Part shown: positions 1 to 13,616 of the stretch, one piece after another | How positions within the stretch are numbered: the first letter of the stretch is position 1 | Layout of the letters: every line of letters starts with the position of its first letter | Assembly (NCBI GenBank): GCA_963780135.1 | Contig: CAWAAR010000002.1 | Location: forward strand, 1 to 64,000 | Source: Clostridium_AM sp963780135 | GTDB taxonomy: Bacteria > Bacillota > Clostridia > Clostridiales > Clostridiaceae | DNA: 64,000 nucleotides | Direction: 5' to 3' | Program-made: the position numbers and the translations under genes | Notes under the pieces: model-generated | The model's input: only the letters and a program-made list of their open reading frames with translations | What the model was told of the DNA's origin: nothing | The model's database searches: none

Positions 1-20
1 AAAGTCGCTGAGATGCGGCA

Positions 21-43
21 AGATCCTTGAAAATTAAACAGAG
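21..43 (+). other. 16S precursor processing stem, 5' strand
   Basis: This part of the rrn leader pairs with 1694-1716 downstream of 16S, with two mismatches in about 23 bases. Such flanking stems are RNase III substrates in pre-16S processing. The window begins inside the leader, so the rrn promoter itself is not seen. The rest of 1-132 is non-coding leader. Confidence 0.7.
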
Positions 44-132
44 TGAAAGTAAGAAGACATTCTTATTTTAAATAAGCCAGTATAGTTAAACAAATGTTTA
101 ACGTCAATAATTTGAGTACAGATTAAACTTTA

Positions 133-4738
<4,606 letters not shown>

Positions 4739-4785
4739 AATAAATTCACTGTGCAATTTTCAGAGGACAAAATGTAAAAAAGATA

Positions 4786-4814
4786 TTGACATTTTGCTTG
4801 ATACCATTTATAAT
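4786..4814 (+). promoter_or_regulatory. consensus sigma-A promoter in the 23S-5S spacer
   Basis: TTGACA at 4786-4791 and TATAAT at 4809-4814 match the consensus perfectly, with a 17-base spacer. Transcription would start near 4821, about 15 bases before 5S. It would allow 5S to be made independently of the main rrn promoter. Confidence 0.7.
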
Positions 4815-4835
4815 ATTTAAAGTAGCAAGTAATAA

Positions 4836-4951
4836 TCTGGTGATTATGACATAAAGGCAACACCCGTTCCCATTTCGAACACGATGGTTAAGCTTTATAG
4901 TGCCGATGGTACTGCAGGGGCAGCTCTGTGGAAGAGTAGGTCGTCGCCAGG
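4836..4951 (+). rRNA. rrf: 5S ribosomal RNA
   Basis: The gene starts TCTGGTGATTATGACAT and carries the conserved ACACCCGTTCCCATTTCGAAC block near 4861-4881. It ends CGCCAGG, complementary to the start. Length about 116 nt. It follows 23S by about 97 bases and has its own consensus promoter. RNase M5, its likely maturation enzyme, is encoded at 45105-45647. Confidence 0.96.
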
Positions 4952-4957
4952 TGAGTT

Positions 4958-4992
4958 AAAAAGTATTAAGTTATTACTTAATACTTTTTATT
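4958..4992 (+). terminator. rrn operon terminator 1
   Basis: AAAGTATTAAGT and ACTTAATACTTT form a hairpin followed by a T-rich tail, directly after 5S. Confidence 0.85.
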
Positions 4993-5007
4993 TTATTTAA
5001 AATTGTT

Positions 5008-5063
5008 ATTGATTAGGTATTAAGTAGCAGAGTAACTACTGCTTAATATCTAATCAATTTTTT
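5008..5063 (+). terminator. rrn operon terminator 2
   Basis: A second long, slightly imperfect hairpin: ATTGATTAG...TATTAAG pairs with CTTAATA...CTAATCAAT and ends in TTTTTT. It lies before the convergent sir2-like gene and forms a tandem stop with the first terminator. Confidence 0.8.
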
Positions 5064-5076
5064 ATAAAGTAAAAAG

Positions 5077-5802
5077 TTAAACTATATTGCTTAAAACCTT
5101 ACCTATACTATCATGTATAACTATAGTTGCTTTATTGTCATAAGGTGTAGATGATTTATTAATTAAAATTAGATTATTTCCTCTAAAATAATCTATAAGC
5201 CCTGCAGCAGGATAAACCACAAGGGAACTACCAGCAACTATGAGAAGGTCCGCAGCACTTATATGTTTAATAGAGTTGTTTATAACATCCATATTTAAGC
5301 TTTCTTCATATAGAACTACATCTGGTTTTATAACATTTCCACAAACATCACATTTGGGAACAGCTGTTTTACTATCTATTATATAGTTTAAATCAAATGA
5401 TTTTTTACACTTAGCACAAAAGTTTCTGTGAATTGATCCGTGAAGTTCTAACACATTTTTAGAACCAGCCATTTGATGTAATCCATCAATATTTTGAGTT
5501 ATAACAGCAGATAATTTATGCTTTTTTTCTAATTCTGCTAAAGCATAATGAGCAGGATTGGGTTTTGCATCTTTGTAAATCATTTTTGTCCTGTAAAAAT
5601 CGAAAAAATCTTCAGTATGAGACATGAAAAAGCTATGACTTAGCATAACTTCAGGTGTATAGGAATAATTATTTTTTGTTTTGTATAATCCAGCTTCAGA
5701 TCTAAAGTCAGGTATATTTGATTCTGTGGAGACACCTGCTCCACCAAAAAATACAATATTGTTACTGTGGTCTATTATAGATTTTAGTTCTAAATAATCC
5801 AT
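5077..5802 (-). CDS. NAD-dependent protein deacylase, Sir2 family
   Basis: This sirtuin should remove acyl groups from protein lysines, using NAD+ and releasing nicotinamide and O-acyl-ADP-ribose. The NAD-binding GAGVSTESNIPDFR motif lies at residues 21-34, TQNIDGLH at 102-109, and the catalytic His in ELHGS is His121. A Cys4 zinc ribbon is formed by C129/C132 and C151/C154. At 241 aa it has normal size for a bacterial class U/III sirtuin (CobB/SrtN-like). The ATG is preceded by AAGAGGTG. It is a single minus-strand gene, convergent with the rrn operon. Substrates cannot be read from sequence. Confidence 0.93.
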   Translation of the reverse strand: MDYLELKSIIDHSNNIVFFGGAGVSTESNIPDFRSEAGLYKTKNNYSYTPEVMLSHSFFMSHTEDFFDFYRTKMIYKDAKPNPAHYALAELEKKHKLSAVITQNIDGLHQMAGSKNVLELHGSIHRNFCAKCKKSFDLNYIIDSKTAVPKCDVCGNVIKPDVVLYEESLNMDVINNSIKHISAADLLIVAGSSLVVYPAAGLIDYFRGNNLILINKSSTPYDNKATIVIHDSIGKVLSNIV

Positions 5803-5908
5803 GGTATCACCTCTTAATTAGTATTATATCATATCTGTTAGTAGTATTAAGTGTATATTAAGAAAGGTACTATCTAAATTTAATAGTAAAAATCTATAAA
5901 AAACTATA

Positions 5909-5937
5909 TTGACAATTGGTACTTTAAGTGATATTAT
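5909..5937 (+). promoter_or_regulatory. promoter of tRNA-Cys
   Basis: TTGACA at 5909-5914, a 17-base spacer, then TATTAT at 5932-5937. The expected start near 5944 is about 23 bases before the tRNA. Confidence 0.75.
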
Positions 5938-5966
5938 AAAGAAGCCTTAAAAAATAAAAAAATTAT

Positions 5967-6041
<75 letters not shown>

Positions 6042-6044
6042 AAA

Positions 6045-6074
6045 AAAACCTCACAATGATTTGTGAGGTTTTTT
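6045..6074. terminator. bidirectional terminator between tRNA-Cys and the LD-carboxypeptidase gene
   Basis: AAAACCTCACAA-TGAT-TTGTGAGGTTTT is flanked by A-runs on one side and T-runs on the other, so it can stop tRNA-Cys transcription and the convergent minus-strand operon. Confidence 0.88.
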
Positions 6075-6996
6075 AATTTAATATAACGCCTTCTAATACT
6101 TGTATTATACCATTTTTGAAGTCTAATTTAATTTGTGATCCAATGGGAAGCGTAAGTTTTGGATATGAGTGACCTGATTGAAGGTTAAGCATAGTAGGTT
6201 TATTTAATGACAAAATTTTATCTTTAATTACTTGATTCAAAGTAAGACTTCTTTCATAATGAGGAAGAGAACAGTTTGTAAATTGTCCTAAAATAATTCC
6301 TTTGCACTGTTGAAGCTTACCAGACAAAGTTAATTGAGTTAACATTCTATCTATCTTATAAGGTTCTTCGCCTACATCTTCTATAAATAGGACCTTGTCT
6401 TTAGTGTCTATTTCATATGGTGTACCTAAAGTACCACATATTAAAGATAAATTACCACCTAAAAGTTGACCTTCAATAGAATTTACTTTAGAAAAGCATT
6501 CAGTATTGAAACCCTTTGGATTTTTTATAGCATATGGATTATAAGCATCCATAATAGTATATAAAAAATTTTTTAATGTGATTTTATCTGAAAAATTAGA
6601 GTTACACATTGGAGAATGAAAAGTTATTAAATTACATTTAGCAGATATAGTATTTAGTAGAGTAGTTATATCACTAAAACCTGCGAATATTTTAGGATTC
6701 TCTTTTATAAGATTGAAGTCTATAAGAGGAAGAATTCGCATAGCTCCATAACCACCTCGTACACATAGTACCATATCTACATCTTTATCTAAAAACATGT
6801 TCATAAAGTCATTTGCTCTATTCTCATCGGTACCAGCAAGATAACCATATCTATCATATATATGATTGCCTTCTTTTATATTAAATCCTAAGTTTTTAAA
6901 GAATTCAATACTTTTTCTTATGTTATCAGGATTATCGGCTCCTGAAGGAGCTACCAGTCCTATAGTATCTCCAAATTTCAATCTTTTAGCTATCAA
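6073..6996 (-). CDS. LD-carboxypeptidase (peptidase S66, LdcA/MccF family)
   Basis: Family S66 serine peptidases cleave the terminal D-Ala from muropeptide tetrapeptides (LdcA) or inactivate microcin-like adenylates (MccF). The likely nucleophile is Ser108 in GFSD, with Glu206 (FIEDVGE) and His276 (SGHSYPK) completing the triad. The N-terminal GDTIGLVAPSG motif is typical. Length 307 aa, usual for the family. The start is TTG, supported by AGGAG nine bases upstream. It follows the CorA gene by 18 bases on the same strand, so the two are probably co-transcribed. I cannot decide between peptidoglycan recycling and detoxification. Confidence 0.9.
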   Translation of the reverse strand: MIAKRLKFGDTIGLVAPSGADNPDNIRKSIEFFKNLGFNIKEGNHIYDRYGYLAGTDENRANDFMNMFLDKDVDMVLCVRGGYGAMRILPLIDFNLIKENPKIFAGFSDITTLLNTISAKCNLITFHSPMCNSNFSDKITLKNFLYTIMDAYNPYAIKNPKGFNTECFSKVNSIEGQLLGGNLSLICGTLGTPYEIDTKDKVLFIEDVGEEPYKIDRMLTQLTLSGKLQQCKGIILGQFTNCSLPHYERSLTLNQVIKDKILSLNKPTMLNLQSGHSYPKLTLPIGSQIKLDFKNGIIQVLEGVILN

Positions 6997-7014
6997 TTTA
7001 TCACACTCCTAAAC

Positions 7015-7956
7015 TTAAAATAATCCTTTTCTACGAAGAGTAATTATAGCAATTAAGCACAATATAGCAGCTATACCATAAGTAATCCAAAATGCATGGG
7101 GGTTACCATTAAAAGGTATGCCAGTTAAGTTCATACCAAAAGAGCTGAAAATTATATTTGGTATAGCCATAACTATAGTTATAGAAGCCAGTAGCTTCAT
7201 TACCATATTTAAGTTGTTAGATATTACAGATGCGAAAGCATCCATAGTTCCACTTAATATATTACTATAGATGTTAGCCATTTCTATAGCTTGTTTATTT
7301 TCTATAATAACATCTTCAAGTATATTTTGATCTTCAGGATATTTTTGAAGAAGTTCAAGCTTTAACATTTTTTCTAATGTAATTTCATTAGATTTTAAAG
7401 AAGTCGAAAAATAAACTAAAGATTTTTCTAAAGATAATAATTGAATTAATTCTTTATTTTTCATTGATTTATGAAGTTTTTGTTCAATCATTAAGCTCTT
7501 TTTATCTATTTGTCTTAAATATATTAGGTAGTAACTTGCTATTCTATAAAGTATTTGTAGAATAAATCGTGAGCGTTTAAATGTAAAAAATGATTTGATT
7601 TTTTTATCTATAAAATCAGTAAGAATTTTACTGTTTTTTAAACATACTGTTATTATAGCGGATTCAGTATGGATAATTGCTAATGGATATGAGTCATAGG
7701 TTAACGAATTATCTTCCATTTCAGTAAAAGGTATATCTACAATAACTAGAAGATTATTATCTTCTATGTCAATACGAGAAGTTTCTTCTTCATCTAGTGC
7801 AGCTTTTAAAAAGTCTAATGATACACCCGCTTTTTTTGATACGATAAGTAAGTCTTCCTCGGAAGGAGCGACTATATTAACCCAACAACCGGGTTCTATA
7901 GTTTCCATAGATTGTAATGTTCCTGATTCATCTAAAGTTTTATAAATTGAAATCAT
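7015..7956 (-). CDS. CorA-family divalent metal transporter
   Basis: This is a homopentameric inner-membrane channel for Mg2+ (or Co2+/Ni2+). A long cytoplasmic helical domain (residues about 1-245) precedes two C-terminal membrane helices (about 250-272 and 290-308). They are joined by the signature loop GMN at residues 274-276. Length 313 aa, typical. ATG with AGGAGG upstream. It is the first gene of a two-gene minus-strand unit with the LD-carboxypeptidase gene. The ion cannot be assigned with certainty. Confidence 0.93.
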   Translation of the reverse strand: MISIYKTLDESGTLQSMETIEPGCWVNIVAPSEEDLLIVSKKAGVSLDFLKAALDEEETSRIDIEDNNLLVIVDIPFTEMEDNSLTYDSYPLAIIHTESAIITVCLKNSKILTDFIDKKIKSFFTFKRSRFILQILYRIASYYLIYLRQIDKKSLMIEQKLHKSMKNKELIQLLSLEKSLVYFSTSLKSNEITLEKMLKLELLQKYPEDQNILEDVIIENKQAIEMANIYSNILSGTMDAFASVISNNLNMVMKLLASITIVMAIPNIIFSSFGMNLTGIPFNGNPHAFWITYGIAAILCLIAIITLRRKGLF

Positions 7957-8075
7957 AGGTTCCTCCTATATAAAATTAGTTTTAGAATAATACATTTATA
8001 TTATAACGTATATAAAATATTTATGTATATAAGTATTTAAATATATAACAAATCATAAAAAACTTAAAAAATTTC

Positions 8076-8103
8076 AAAAAAAAGAGACTAGCTAAGTAGT
8101 CTC
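8076..8103 (-). terminator. terminator of the M20 amidohydrolase gene
   Basis: On the minus strand GAGACTA and TAGTCTC form a hairpin followed by eight T. The stop codon of the gene (8094-8092) lies in the loop, so terminator and coding end overlap. Confidence 0.82.
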
Positions 8104-9261
8104 GTCTGCTTTTTTGTGGAAAAATTCTTTTTTAATTTGATTAAGCAAAGAATTTTTTTCTATTAAGTCTAAACCAGTTAAAGCTAGTGCTGCAGCTACT
8201 TTTATAATTTTCTCCTGCGCATAATAGGATACAGTAGCTGCAGAAAATTCAGATGAAGAATATTCTACATTTTTATCTTCGCATATACATATGTATGGAT
8301 GAATACAAGGGACAACATGGCTTACAGTACCTAAGCTTAAACTAGAATTGGTATTCTTAGGTGATTCTATATCTATTATACCGCTTTCTTTTAAATTATG
8401 ACTAAATACTCGAGATAGATTTTTATTTGATACTAATTCATCATAAGGTAACTCATATAAGCATACAGTACAATCTATATTCATTAAGTAACTTGTAGTT
8501 TTCACTAATTCTCTTACTTTTTTTTCTATATCACAAGCCATGCTCATTTTAGGGCATCTAATATAAAATTTTGCTTCTATTTCAGAAGGTAAAAGATAAG
8601 GTGAATCACCACCTTTTAATATGACTCCATCAATAGTACAATTTTCTTGAAATCCTTTTGAAAGTAAACTTAAAGTATTAAAATTAAAAAGACACGCATC
8701 TAATGCTGTATAAGTGGAAGATTGCCTGTATGCAAATCCAGGTTTGCTTTTGTAGCTTATTTTAATTGGTATTATAGCCATGGAAGAACCACTTTCAGCA
8801 GTAATTAGATCTGGATGAGCCATAAGGACAACATCGATATCATTAAAAGTTCCCTGTTTAGTCATAGTAACTTTAGAACTACCTAAAAATTCACCAGGAC
8901 ACCCAATAACTACAACACTACCTCCTACTTTAGGTATGACTTTACTTAATGATAAAGAAGCAGCTACAGACATAGCAGATATTAAGTTATGACCAACTAC
9001 ATGGCCTAAGTCTTTAACAGCATCGTATTCACAAATATAACATATTTTAGGATGACCTGTACCATATTGAGCATAAAAGGCGGTTGGTATATCAAGGTAA
9101 TGATCTATAACATTAAAATTATTATTTTTTAATATATTTACTATATAACTATATGCTTTATATTCATGAAAGCTGTCTTCTGGGTTTTCATGAATATATT
9201 TTGATAAATTTAATATGTCATCTTTTATAGTACTTAAGTAAGTTACTATTTCTTGCTTCAT
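8092..9261 (-). CDS. M20 family metal-dependent amidohydrolase
   Basis: 389 aa enzyme of the M20D (AbgB/HipO-like) group, which hydrolyses amide bonds of N-acyl amino acids or aminobenzoyl-glutamate-type substrates. The start HENPEDSFHEYKA is the usual N-terminus, and VGHNL near residue 87 and GCPGEFLG near 120 correspond to metal-site regions. The canonical Cys/His motif GCDMHTA is changed to EYDAVKDLGHVVGHNL, as in the AbgB-like branch. ATG with AGGAGG. Single gene with its own terminator. The substrate is unknown. Confidence 0.85.
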   Translation of the reverse strand: MKQEIVTYLSTIKDDILNLSKYIHENPEDSFHEYKAYSYIVNILKNNNFNVIDHYLDIPTAFYAQYGTGHPKICYICEYDAVKDLGHVVGHNLISAMSVAASLSLSKVIPKVGGSVVVIGCPGEFLGSSKVTMTKQGTFNDIDVVLMAHPDLITAESGSSMAIIPIKISYKSKPGFAYRQSSTYTALDACLFNFNTLSLLSKGFQENCTIDGVILKGGDSPYLLPSEIEAKFYIRCPKMSMACDIEKKVRELVKTTSYLMNIDCTVCLYELPYDELVSNKNLSRVFSHNLKESGIIDIESPKNTNSSLSLGTVSHVVPCIHPYICICEDKNVEYSSSEFSAATVSYYAQEKIIKVAAALALTGLDLIEKNSLLNQIKKEFFHKKADETT

Positions 9262-9411
9262 AAAAATACCTCCTAAGTTTTACATAAATATATGGTAAAA
9301 AATAATTATGTAGTTGTAAATTCTCCTCAAATTATTTAAAATTAAATATATAAATAAAATATAGTTATTTGTTATTTTAAGTTTTATAATGCTAAATAAA
9401 TTTGAGGGAGA

Positions 9412-11037
9412 GTGGTTTTTATAAATTACAAATTAATATTAAAGAGTGCATTGAAAATTTTATTTATGACTTTAATTAGTATTAGCATAACATCAGAAGT
9501 TTATGCTCAAGGAAATTATCAGAGATTTGGTGGAGCGGACAGGTATGAAACTTCTATGAAGATTTCGCAAAAATTTGCTACAAAGTCAGGATATGCTATA
9601 ATTGCCTCTGGAGAGAATTTCCCTGATGCTCTTTGTGCATGTCCTCTTTCTAAAAAGTATGATGCACCAATAATACTTACTCCAGAAAATAAACTTGATA
9701 GCAAGGCAGAAGAAGAACTTAAAAATTGTGAAGTAAAAAAAGTTTTTATAATAGGCAATTCTATATCAAAAGATGTAGAGGCTAGTATTAATAGTATGGG
9801 AATAACTTGTGAGAGAATAGGTGGCTCAGATAGATATGAGACTGCTATGATGGTTGCAAACTATGTTGGTATAAAAGATAGAATTATAGTAGTGTCAGGT
9901 GATAACTATCCTGATGCACTCTCTATAGCACCTATTGCAGCCAATATTGACGTACCTATAATACTTATAGGTAAAGATTCAGTACCTGATGTAGTGAAAA
10001 ATGCTTTAAAGGATAAAGCTGTTACGAACACATATGTTATAGGATCAGAAGGATCTATAAGTAATAGTACAAAAGATGAGTTTAAAAATCCGGAACGAAT
10101 AAGCGGTACAGATAGGTATAGTACTAATCTAGCTATAATTAATAGGTTTAGAGATAATTTAGATTTAAACAGTGTATACTTAGCTTCAGGCTCAAATTTT
10201 CCAGATTCACTTTCAGGATCTGCATTAGCCCAAAAAACTAAATCACCTTTAATACTAGTGAGTGAAGATATAAGTGAAAGTGAGAAGAATGATATTAAAC
10301 AGATATTAGCATCAGCTAAAGATATTTCTGTATTAGGACTAGAAGGAGCAGTTTCATTAAAAACATTGTATTTAATAGGTCTTGAAAAAGAACCACCGAA
10401 ACCAGTACAGCCACAAGGAGTGCAACCTCCTACATGGACAAGCTCCTTTAATGTTATGAATGCTGAAGAAACTACTAGAGTTTATATAAAAAGTGAACCT
10501 AGTGCATCATCATCAAATGTAGGAGCAACTTATGGAAGTCTTCCAGAAGTTAAAATTTTAAGCAGTAGTGATGGATATTACTATGTAGAAGTATTAGATT
10601 ATGACACTTTAAACTATATAAAAGGATATGTGTCTACGAGTATGGTAAAATCAGTAACACCTTCAGGACCGTATAATATACTTGTAGATAAGTCAAAACA
10701 GAGAGTATATATATTTAATGGAGAAAGTATAGTTAAAGAATTTATATGTTCTACAGGAAAAGATGAAACGCCAACACCAGCAGGTAGATTTTTAGTTGGT
10801 TCTAAAGGGCCTAGTTTTTCTGCATCTGATACTACAGAATGTTATTTTTGGACAAGACTTGATAACAATTATTTGTTTCATAGTGCTATATATGATTTAA
10901 ATGGATATGCAGTACAATCAGAATATGATAAGCTTGGATCTAAGGCATCTCATGGATGTGTGAGGCTTCCTTACAGTGATGCAAAATGGATTCAAGATAA
11001 CGTTCCATATGGTACTCTTGTGACAATAAAAGATTAA
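9412..11037 (+). CDS. secreted L,D-transpeptidase with three CWB2 repeats and an SH3-like domain
   Basis: A signal peptide (residues 1-33) is followed by three cell-wall-binding type 2 repeats (about 36-330), each starting with the R-x-x-G-x-x-RY-x-T pattern. Then come an SH3b-like segment (about 353-418) and a YkuD L,D-transpeptidase domain (about 423-541) with catalytic motif SHGCVRL (Cys516). The enzyme should make 3-3 peptidoglycan cross-links while anchored non-covalently to wall polymers; C. difficile has proteins of this kind. The GTG at 9412 is nearly adjacent to GAGGGAG, so the true start may be slightly different. Monocistronic, with a terminator downstream. Confidence 0.92.
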   Translation: MVFINYKLILKSALKILFMTLISISITSEVYAQGNYQRFGGADRYETSMKISQKFATKSGYAIIASGENFPDALCACPLSKKYDAPIILTPENKLDSKAEEELKNCEVKKVFIIGNSISKDVEASINSMGITCERIGGSDRYETAMMVANYVGIKDRIIVVSGDNYPDALSIAPIAANIDVPIILIGKDSVPDVVKNALKDKAVTNTYVIGSEGSISNSTKDEFKNPERISGTDRYSTNLAIINRFRDNLDLNSVYLASGSNFPDSLSGSALAQKTKSPLILVSEDISESEKNDIKQILASAKDISVLGLEGAVSLKTLYLIGLEKEPPKPVQPQGVQPPTWTSSFNVMNAEETTRVYIKSEPSASSSNVGATYGSLPEVKILSSSDGYYYVEVLDYDTLNYIKGYVSTSMVKSVTPSGPYNILVDKSKQRVYIFNGESIVKEFICSTGKDETPTPAGRFLVGSKGPSFSASDTTECYFWTRLDNNYLFHSAIYDLNGYAVQSEYDKLGSKASHGCVRLPYSDAKWIQDNVPYGTLVTIKD

Positions 11038-11058
11038 AAATTTATATACTATTTTAGA

Positions 11059-11103
11059 AATAAACCCAATATAATTCAAATAAATTATATTGAGTTTATT
11101 TTA
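11059..11103 (+). terminator. terminator after the L,D-transpeptidase gene
   Basis: AATAAAC-CAATATAATT pairs with AATTATATTG-GTTTATT (one mismatch) and is followed by TTTTATTT. Confidence 0.8.
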
Positions 11104-11200
11104 TTTATGTGGACAAAATAAATTTCAATGTGAGTGTGAATATATATATAGGAAGAGGTAATAATTTAAGATATAAAAAATAACCAAAGGGGGATATTAA

Positions 11201-11413
11201 ATGAGAAAACAAGTTTGTATTATATGTGGTAAGCCTCTAAATGATGGTATAATAATATACGGTAAAGGAATTTGTCCTTGCTGTGAACAAAGGCTAATGA
11301 GTATAGAAAGAAATACAGATTTTTATAATTATTATAAAAACTGCATAAGAAAAAATATAGCTGGATTAGTTATAAGAAGAGAGGAATCAAGTTGTCAAAA
11401 TTACCGCTTTTAG
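11201..11413 (+). CDS. gin: anti-sigma-G factor Gin (CsfB)
   Basis: A 70 aa zinc-binding protein. Two Cys pairs, C6-x2-C9 and C25-x2-C28, match the Gin family, whose B. subtilis member binds and inhibits sigma-G (and sigma-E) during sporulation. The position before a decarboxylase, tmk, darA and holB is the same as csfB in B. subtilis, which strengthens the call. ATG is preceded by AAAGGGGGA. It overlaps the next gene by 22 bases, so the two are probably translated together. Confidence 0.88.
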   Translation: MRKQVCIICGKPLNDGIIIYGKGICPCCEQRLMSIERNTDFYNYYKNCIRKNIAGLVIRREESSCQNYRF

Positions 11414-12813
11414 AAGGCATTTTAAAATATGTAAAAAAGAATAATATACGATTTTGCACACCAGGTCACAAAGGAGGAAGAGGATTTTTAAGTACTCCTA
11501 TTGGTAAGGAGTTTATACAAAACTTTTCAGCATGTGATATTACGGAAGTGGAAGGTACAGATAATCTTCATAATCCTCAAGGGATAATAAAAGAATCTAT
11601 AGAACTTTTAACAAAATTTTATGGAAGTGAGAAGTCTTATTTTTTAGTTAATGGAAGTACATCAGGAAATTTAATTATGATGTTTAGTAGTTTTAATGAA
11701 GGAGACAAGGTATTAATAGAAAGGAATTGTCATAGATCTATTTTTAATGCCATAATAATGAGGAAGCTTAAGCCTATATATGTGAATAATAGAGTAAGTG
11801 ATAAGTTAAATGCTCCAGTTTGTATAGATTTGGAGCATTTTTTAAAGGTTTTAAATGAAAACAAGGATGCTAAAGGCATAGTTGTTACATATCCTAATTA
11901 TTATGGTATGTGTTGCAATTTAGAATACATAATAAAAAAATGTAAAGAATGCAATATGAAAATACTTGTGGATGCAGCCCATGGGGCACATTTTGGAGTG
12001 CATAAGGATTTACCTGAAAGTGCAGTGAAATTAAATGCAGACATGGTAGTTACTAGTACACATAAAACACTTCCTAGTTTAACTCAAACATCGTATCTTC
12101 ATATAAATAATAAGAAAGATGTAGAAAGGGTAGATTTTTATGCAAGTGCTTTTTTAAGTACAAGCCCTTCTTACTTATTCTTATGTTCTATGGATTATGC
12201 GAGATATTATTTAGAAACCTTTGGGGAAGAACAGTATGAAAAGTTATTAAATATGTTGAATTTTTATAGGGATAAGATAAATTCAATAAAGGGTATGAAT
12301 GTAATTAGTGAAAGTGATGTTAAACAAAGTGGTATTCATGATATTGATAGCACTAGATATGTAATAAACTTAGAAAGTGGATACAGTGGATATTTATTAG
12401 GTGATTATTTAAGAAAAAATAATATTGATGTAGAAATGAGTGATCATTCCAATGTGGTTCTAATTTTTTCTCCATTTAGTGAAAGGTGGGAACTTGAGAA
12501 GTTATACAATGTGCTTAAGGAATGTAATTTAAGTAAAATGAAGATAGAAAATTTTGATTTATTAAATTATGATATACCTGTAATGGCTTATATACCTTTT
12601 GAAGTTATGGACAAAAAAAAGGAATATGTAAATATAAAAGATTCTTTAGGAAGGATTAGCGCTGTGAATATAGTGCCATATCCGCCAGGAATACCTATAA
12701 TAAATATGGGAGAAATAATAGATGAAAAAATTTTAAGGGCTATTTCTTATTATAAAGATAAAAAAGTAGATATTTTAGGATTAGAAGGTAATGAGATAGA
12801 GGTAGTTGATTAA
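11392..12813 (+). CDS. PLP-dependent Orn/Lys/Arg decarboxylase family protein
   Basis: 473 aa, fold type I PLP enzyme of the group III decarboxylase family (YaaO/SpeA-like). The N-terminal TPGHKGG motif is at residues 23-29, the cofactor Asp is in VDAAHG (Asp194), and the Schiff-base lysine is Lys225 in STHK. The C-terminal decarboxylase domain starts near residue 370 and contains YPPGIP. TTG start at 11392 is preceded by GAGG at a seven-base spacing inside the end of gin. Lysine or arginine decarboxylation for polyamines is likely, but the substrate is not certain. Confidence 0.9.
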   Translation: MSKLPLLEGILKYVKKNNIRFCTPGHKGGRGFLSTPIGKEFIQNFSACDITEVEGTDNLHNPQGIIKESIELLTKFYGSEKSYFLVNGSTSGNLIMMFSSFNEGDKVLIERNCHRSIFNAIIMRKLKPIYVNNRVSDKLNAPVCIDLEHFLKVLNENKDAKGIVVTYPNYYGMCCNLEYIIKKCKECNMKILVDAAHGAHFGVHKDLPESAVKLNADMVVTSTHKTLPSLTQTSYLHINNKKDVERVDFYASAFLSTSPSYLFLCSMDYARYYLETFGEEQYEKLLNMLNFYRDKINSIKGMNVISESDVKQSGIHDIDSTRYVINLESGYSGYLLGDYLRKNNIDVEMSDHSNVVLIFSPFSERWELEKLYNVLKECNLSKMKIENFDLLNYDIPVMAYIPFEVMDKKKEYVNIKDSLGRISAVNIVPYPPGIPIINMGEIIDEKILRAISYYKDKKVDILGLEGNEIEVVD

Positions 12814-12832
12814 TTTTGTGGAGGCAAATAAA

Positions 12833-13525
12833 ATGAATAAGGGCATAGTAATAGTAATAGAAGGTTGTGATGGTAGTGGAAAAGCTACACAAACCGAAAA
12901 ATTATATAAAAAACTTTTAAGTGAAAATTATAAAGTAAAAAAAGTAGAATATCCAAATTATAAAAGTGATTCTTCTGCGCTAGTTAAGATGTATCTAAAA
13001 GGTGATTTTGGAAGTAATCCAGAAGATGTTAACCCATATGTATCATCTACTTTTTATGCAGTAGATAGATTTGCATCTTATAAAACTGAATGGAAAGATT
13101 TTTATGAAAATGGAGGAATTATATTGGCAGATAGATATACTACTGCTAATATGATACATCAAGCATCAAAAATTAGAAATTTAGAAGAACAAAACAAATT
13201 TTTAGATTGGCTTTGGGATTTTGAATTTAGAACTTTTGAACTACCTATTCCAGACTGTGTTGTATTTCTTGACATGCCGCCAGAATATAGTAAAAAGCTT
13301 ATGAAAGAAAGGGCTAATAAAATCACGGGAGATAAACTTAAAGATATACATGAAAAGGACTATGAATATTTAGCTCATTCATATGATAATTCTTGTAATA
13401 TAGTAGAAAAATATAAATGGCATAGAGTAAAATGTGTAGAAAGCGAAGAGGTAAAAGATATTGAACTAATAAGTGAAGAAGTATTTAATATAGTAAAAGA
13501 AAAAATTAATCAGTTACACATATAA
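12833..13525 (+). CDS. tmk: thymidylate (dTMP) kinase
   Basis: Phosphorylates dTMP to dTDP for DNA synthesis. The P-loop is GCDGSGKAT at residues 11-19, the nucleoside-binding DRYTTAN motif lies near residue 101, and the LID region KERANKITGD near 160. The usual GxDGxGKTT has Ala in place of the first Thr. Length 230 aa, slightly longer than most bacterial enzymes. ATG at 12833 is chosen because GGAGG lies eight bases upstream; it starts 19 bases after the decarboxylase. The context (before darA and holB) is that of tmk in B. subtilis. Confidence 0.88.
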   Translation: MNKGIVIVIEGCDGSGKATQTEKLYKKLLSENYKVKKVEYPNYKSDSSALVKMYLKGDFGSNPEDVNPYVSSTFYAVDRFASYKTEWKDFYENGGIILADRYTTANMIHQASKIRNLEEQNKFLDWLWDFEFRTFELPIPDCVVFLDMPPEYSKKLMKERANKITGDKLKDIHEKDYEYLAHSYDNSCNIVEKYKWHRVKCVESEEVKDIELISEEVFNIVKEKINQLHI

Positions 13526-13616
13526 AATTATGTTAAAATTAATTTAAACAAAATTCATAAATTATAGTATTTAATGTTTATATAAATAAAGTAAAATAAA
13601 AAGGGAGATGATTTAT

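Noticed and set aside
13608..13616. Upstream ATG of darA as the start
   Set aside because: It overlaps the ribosome site; the ATG at 13617 gives the standard 109 aa protein.
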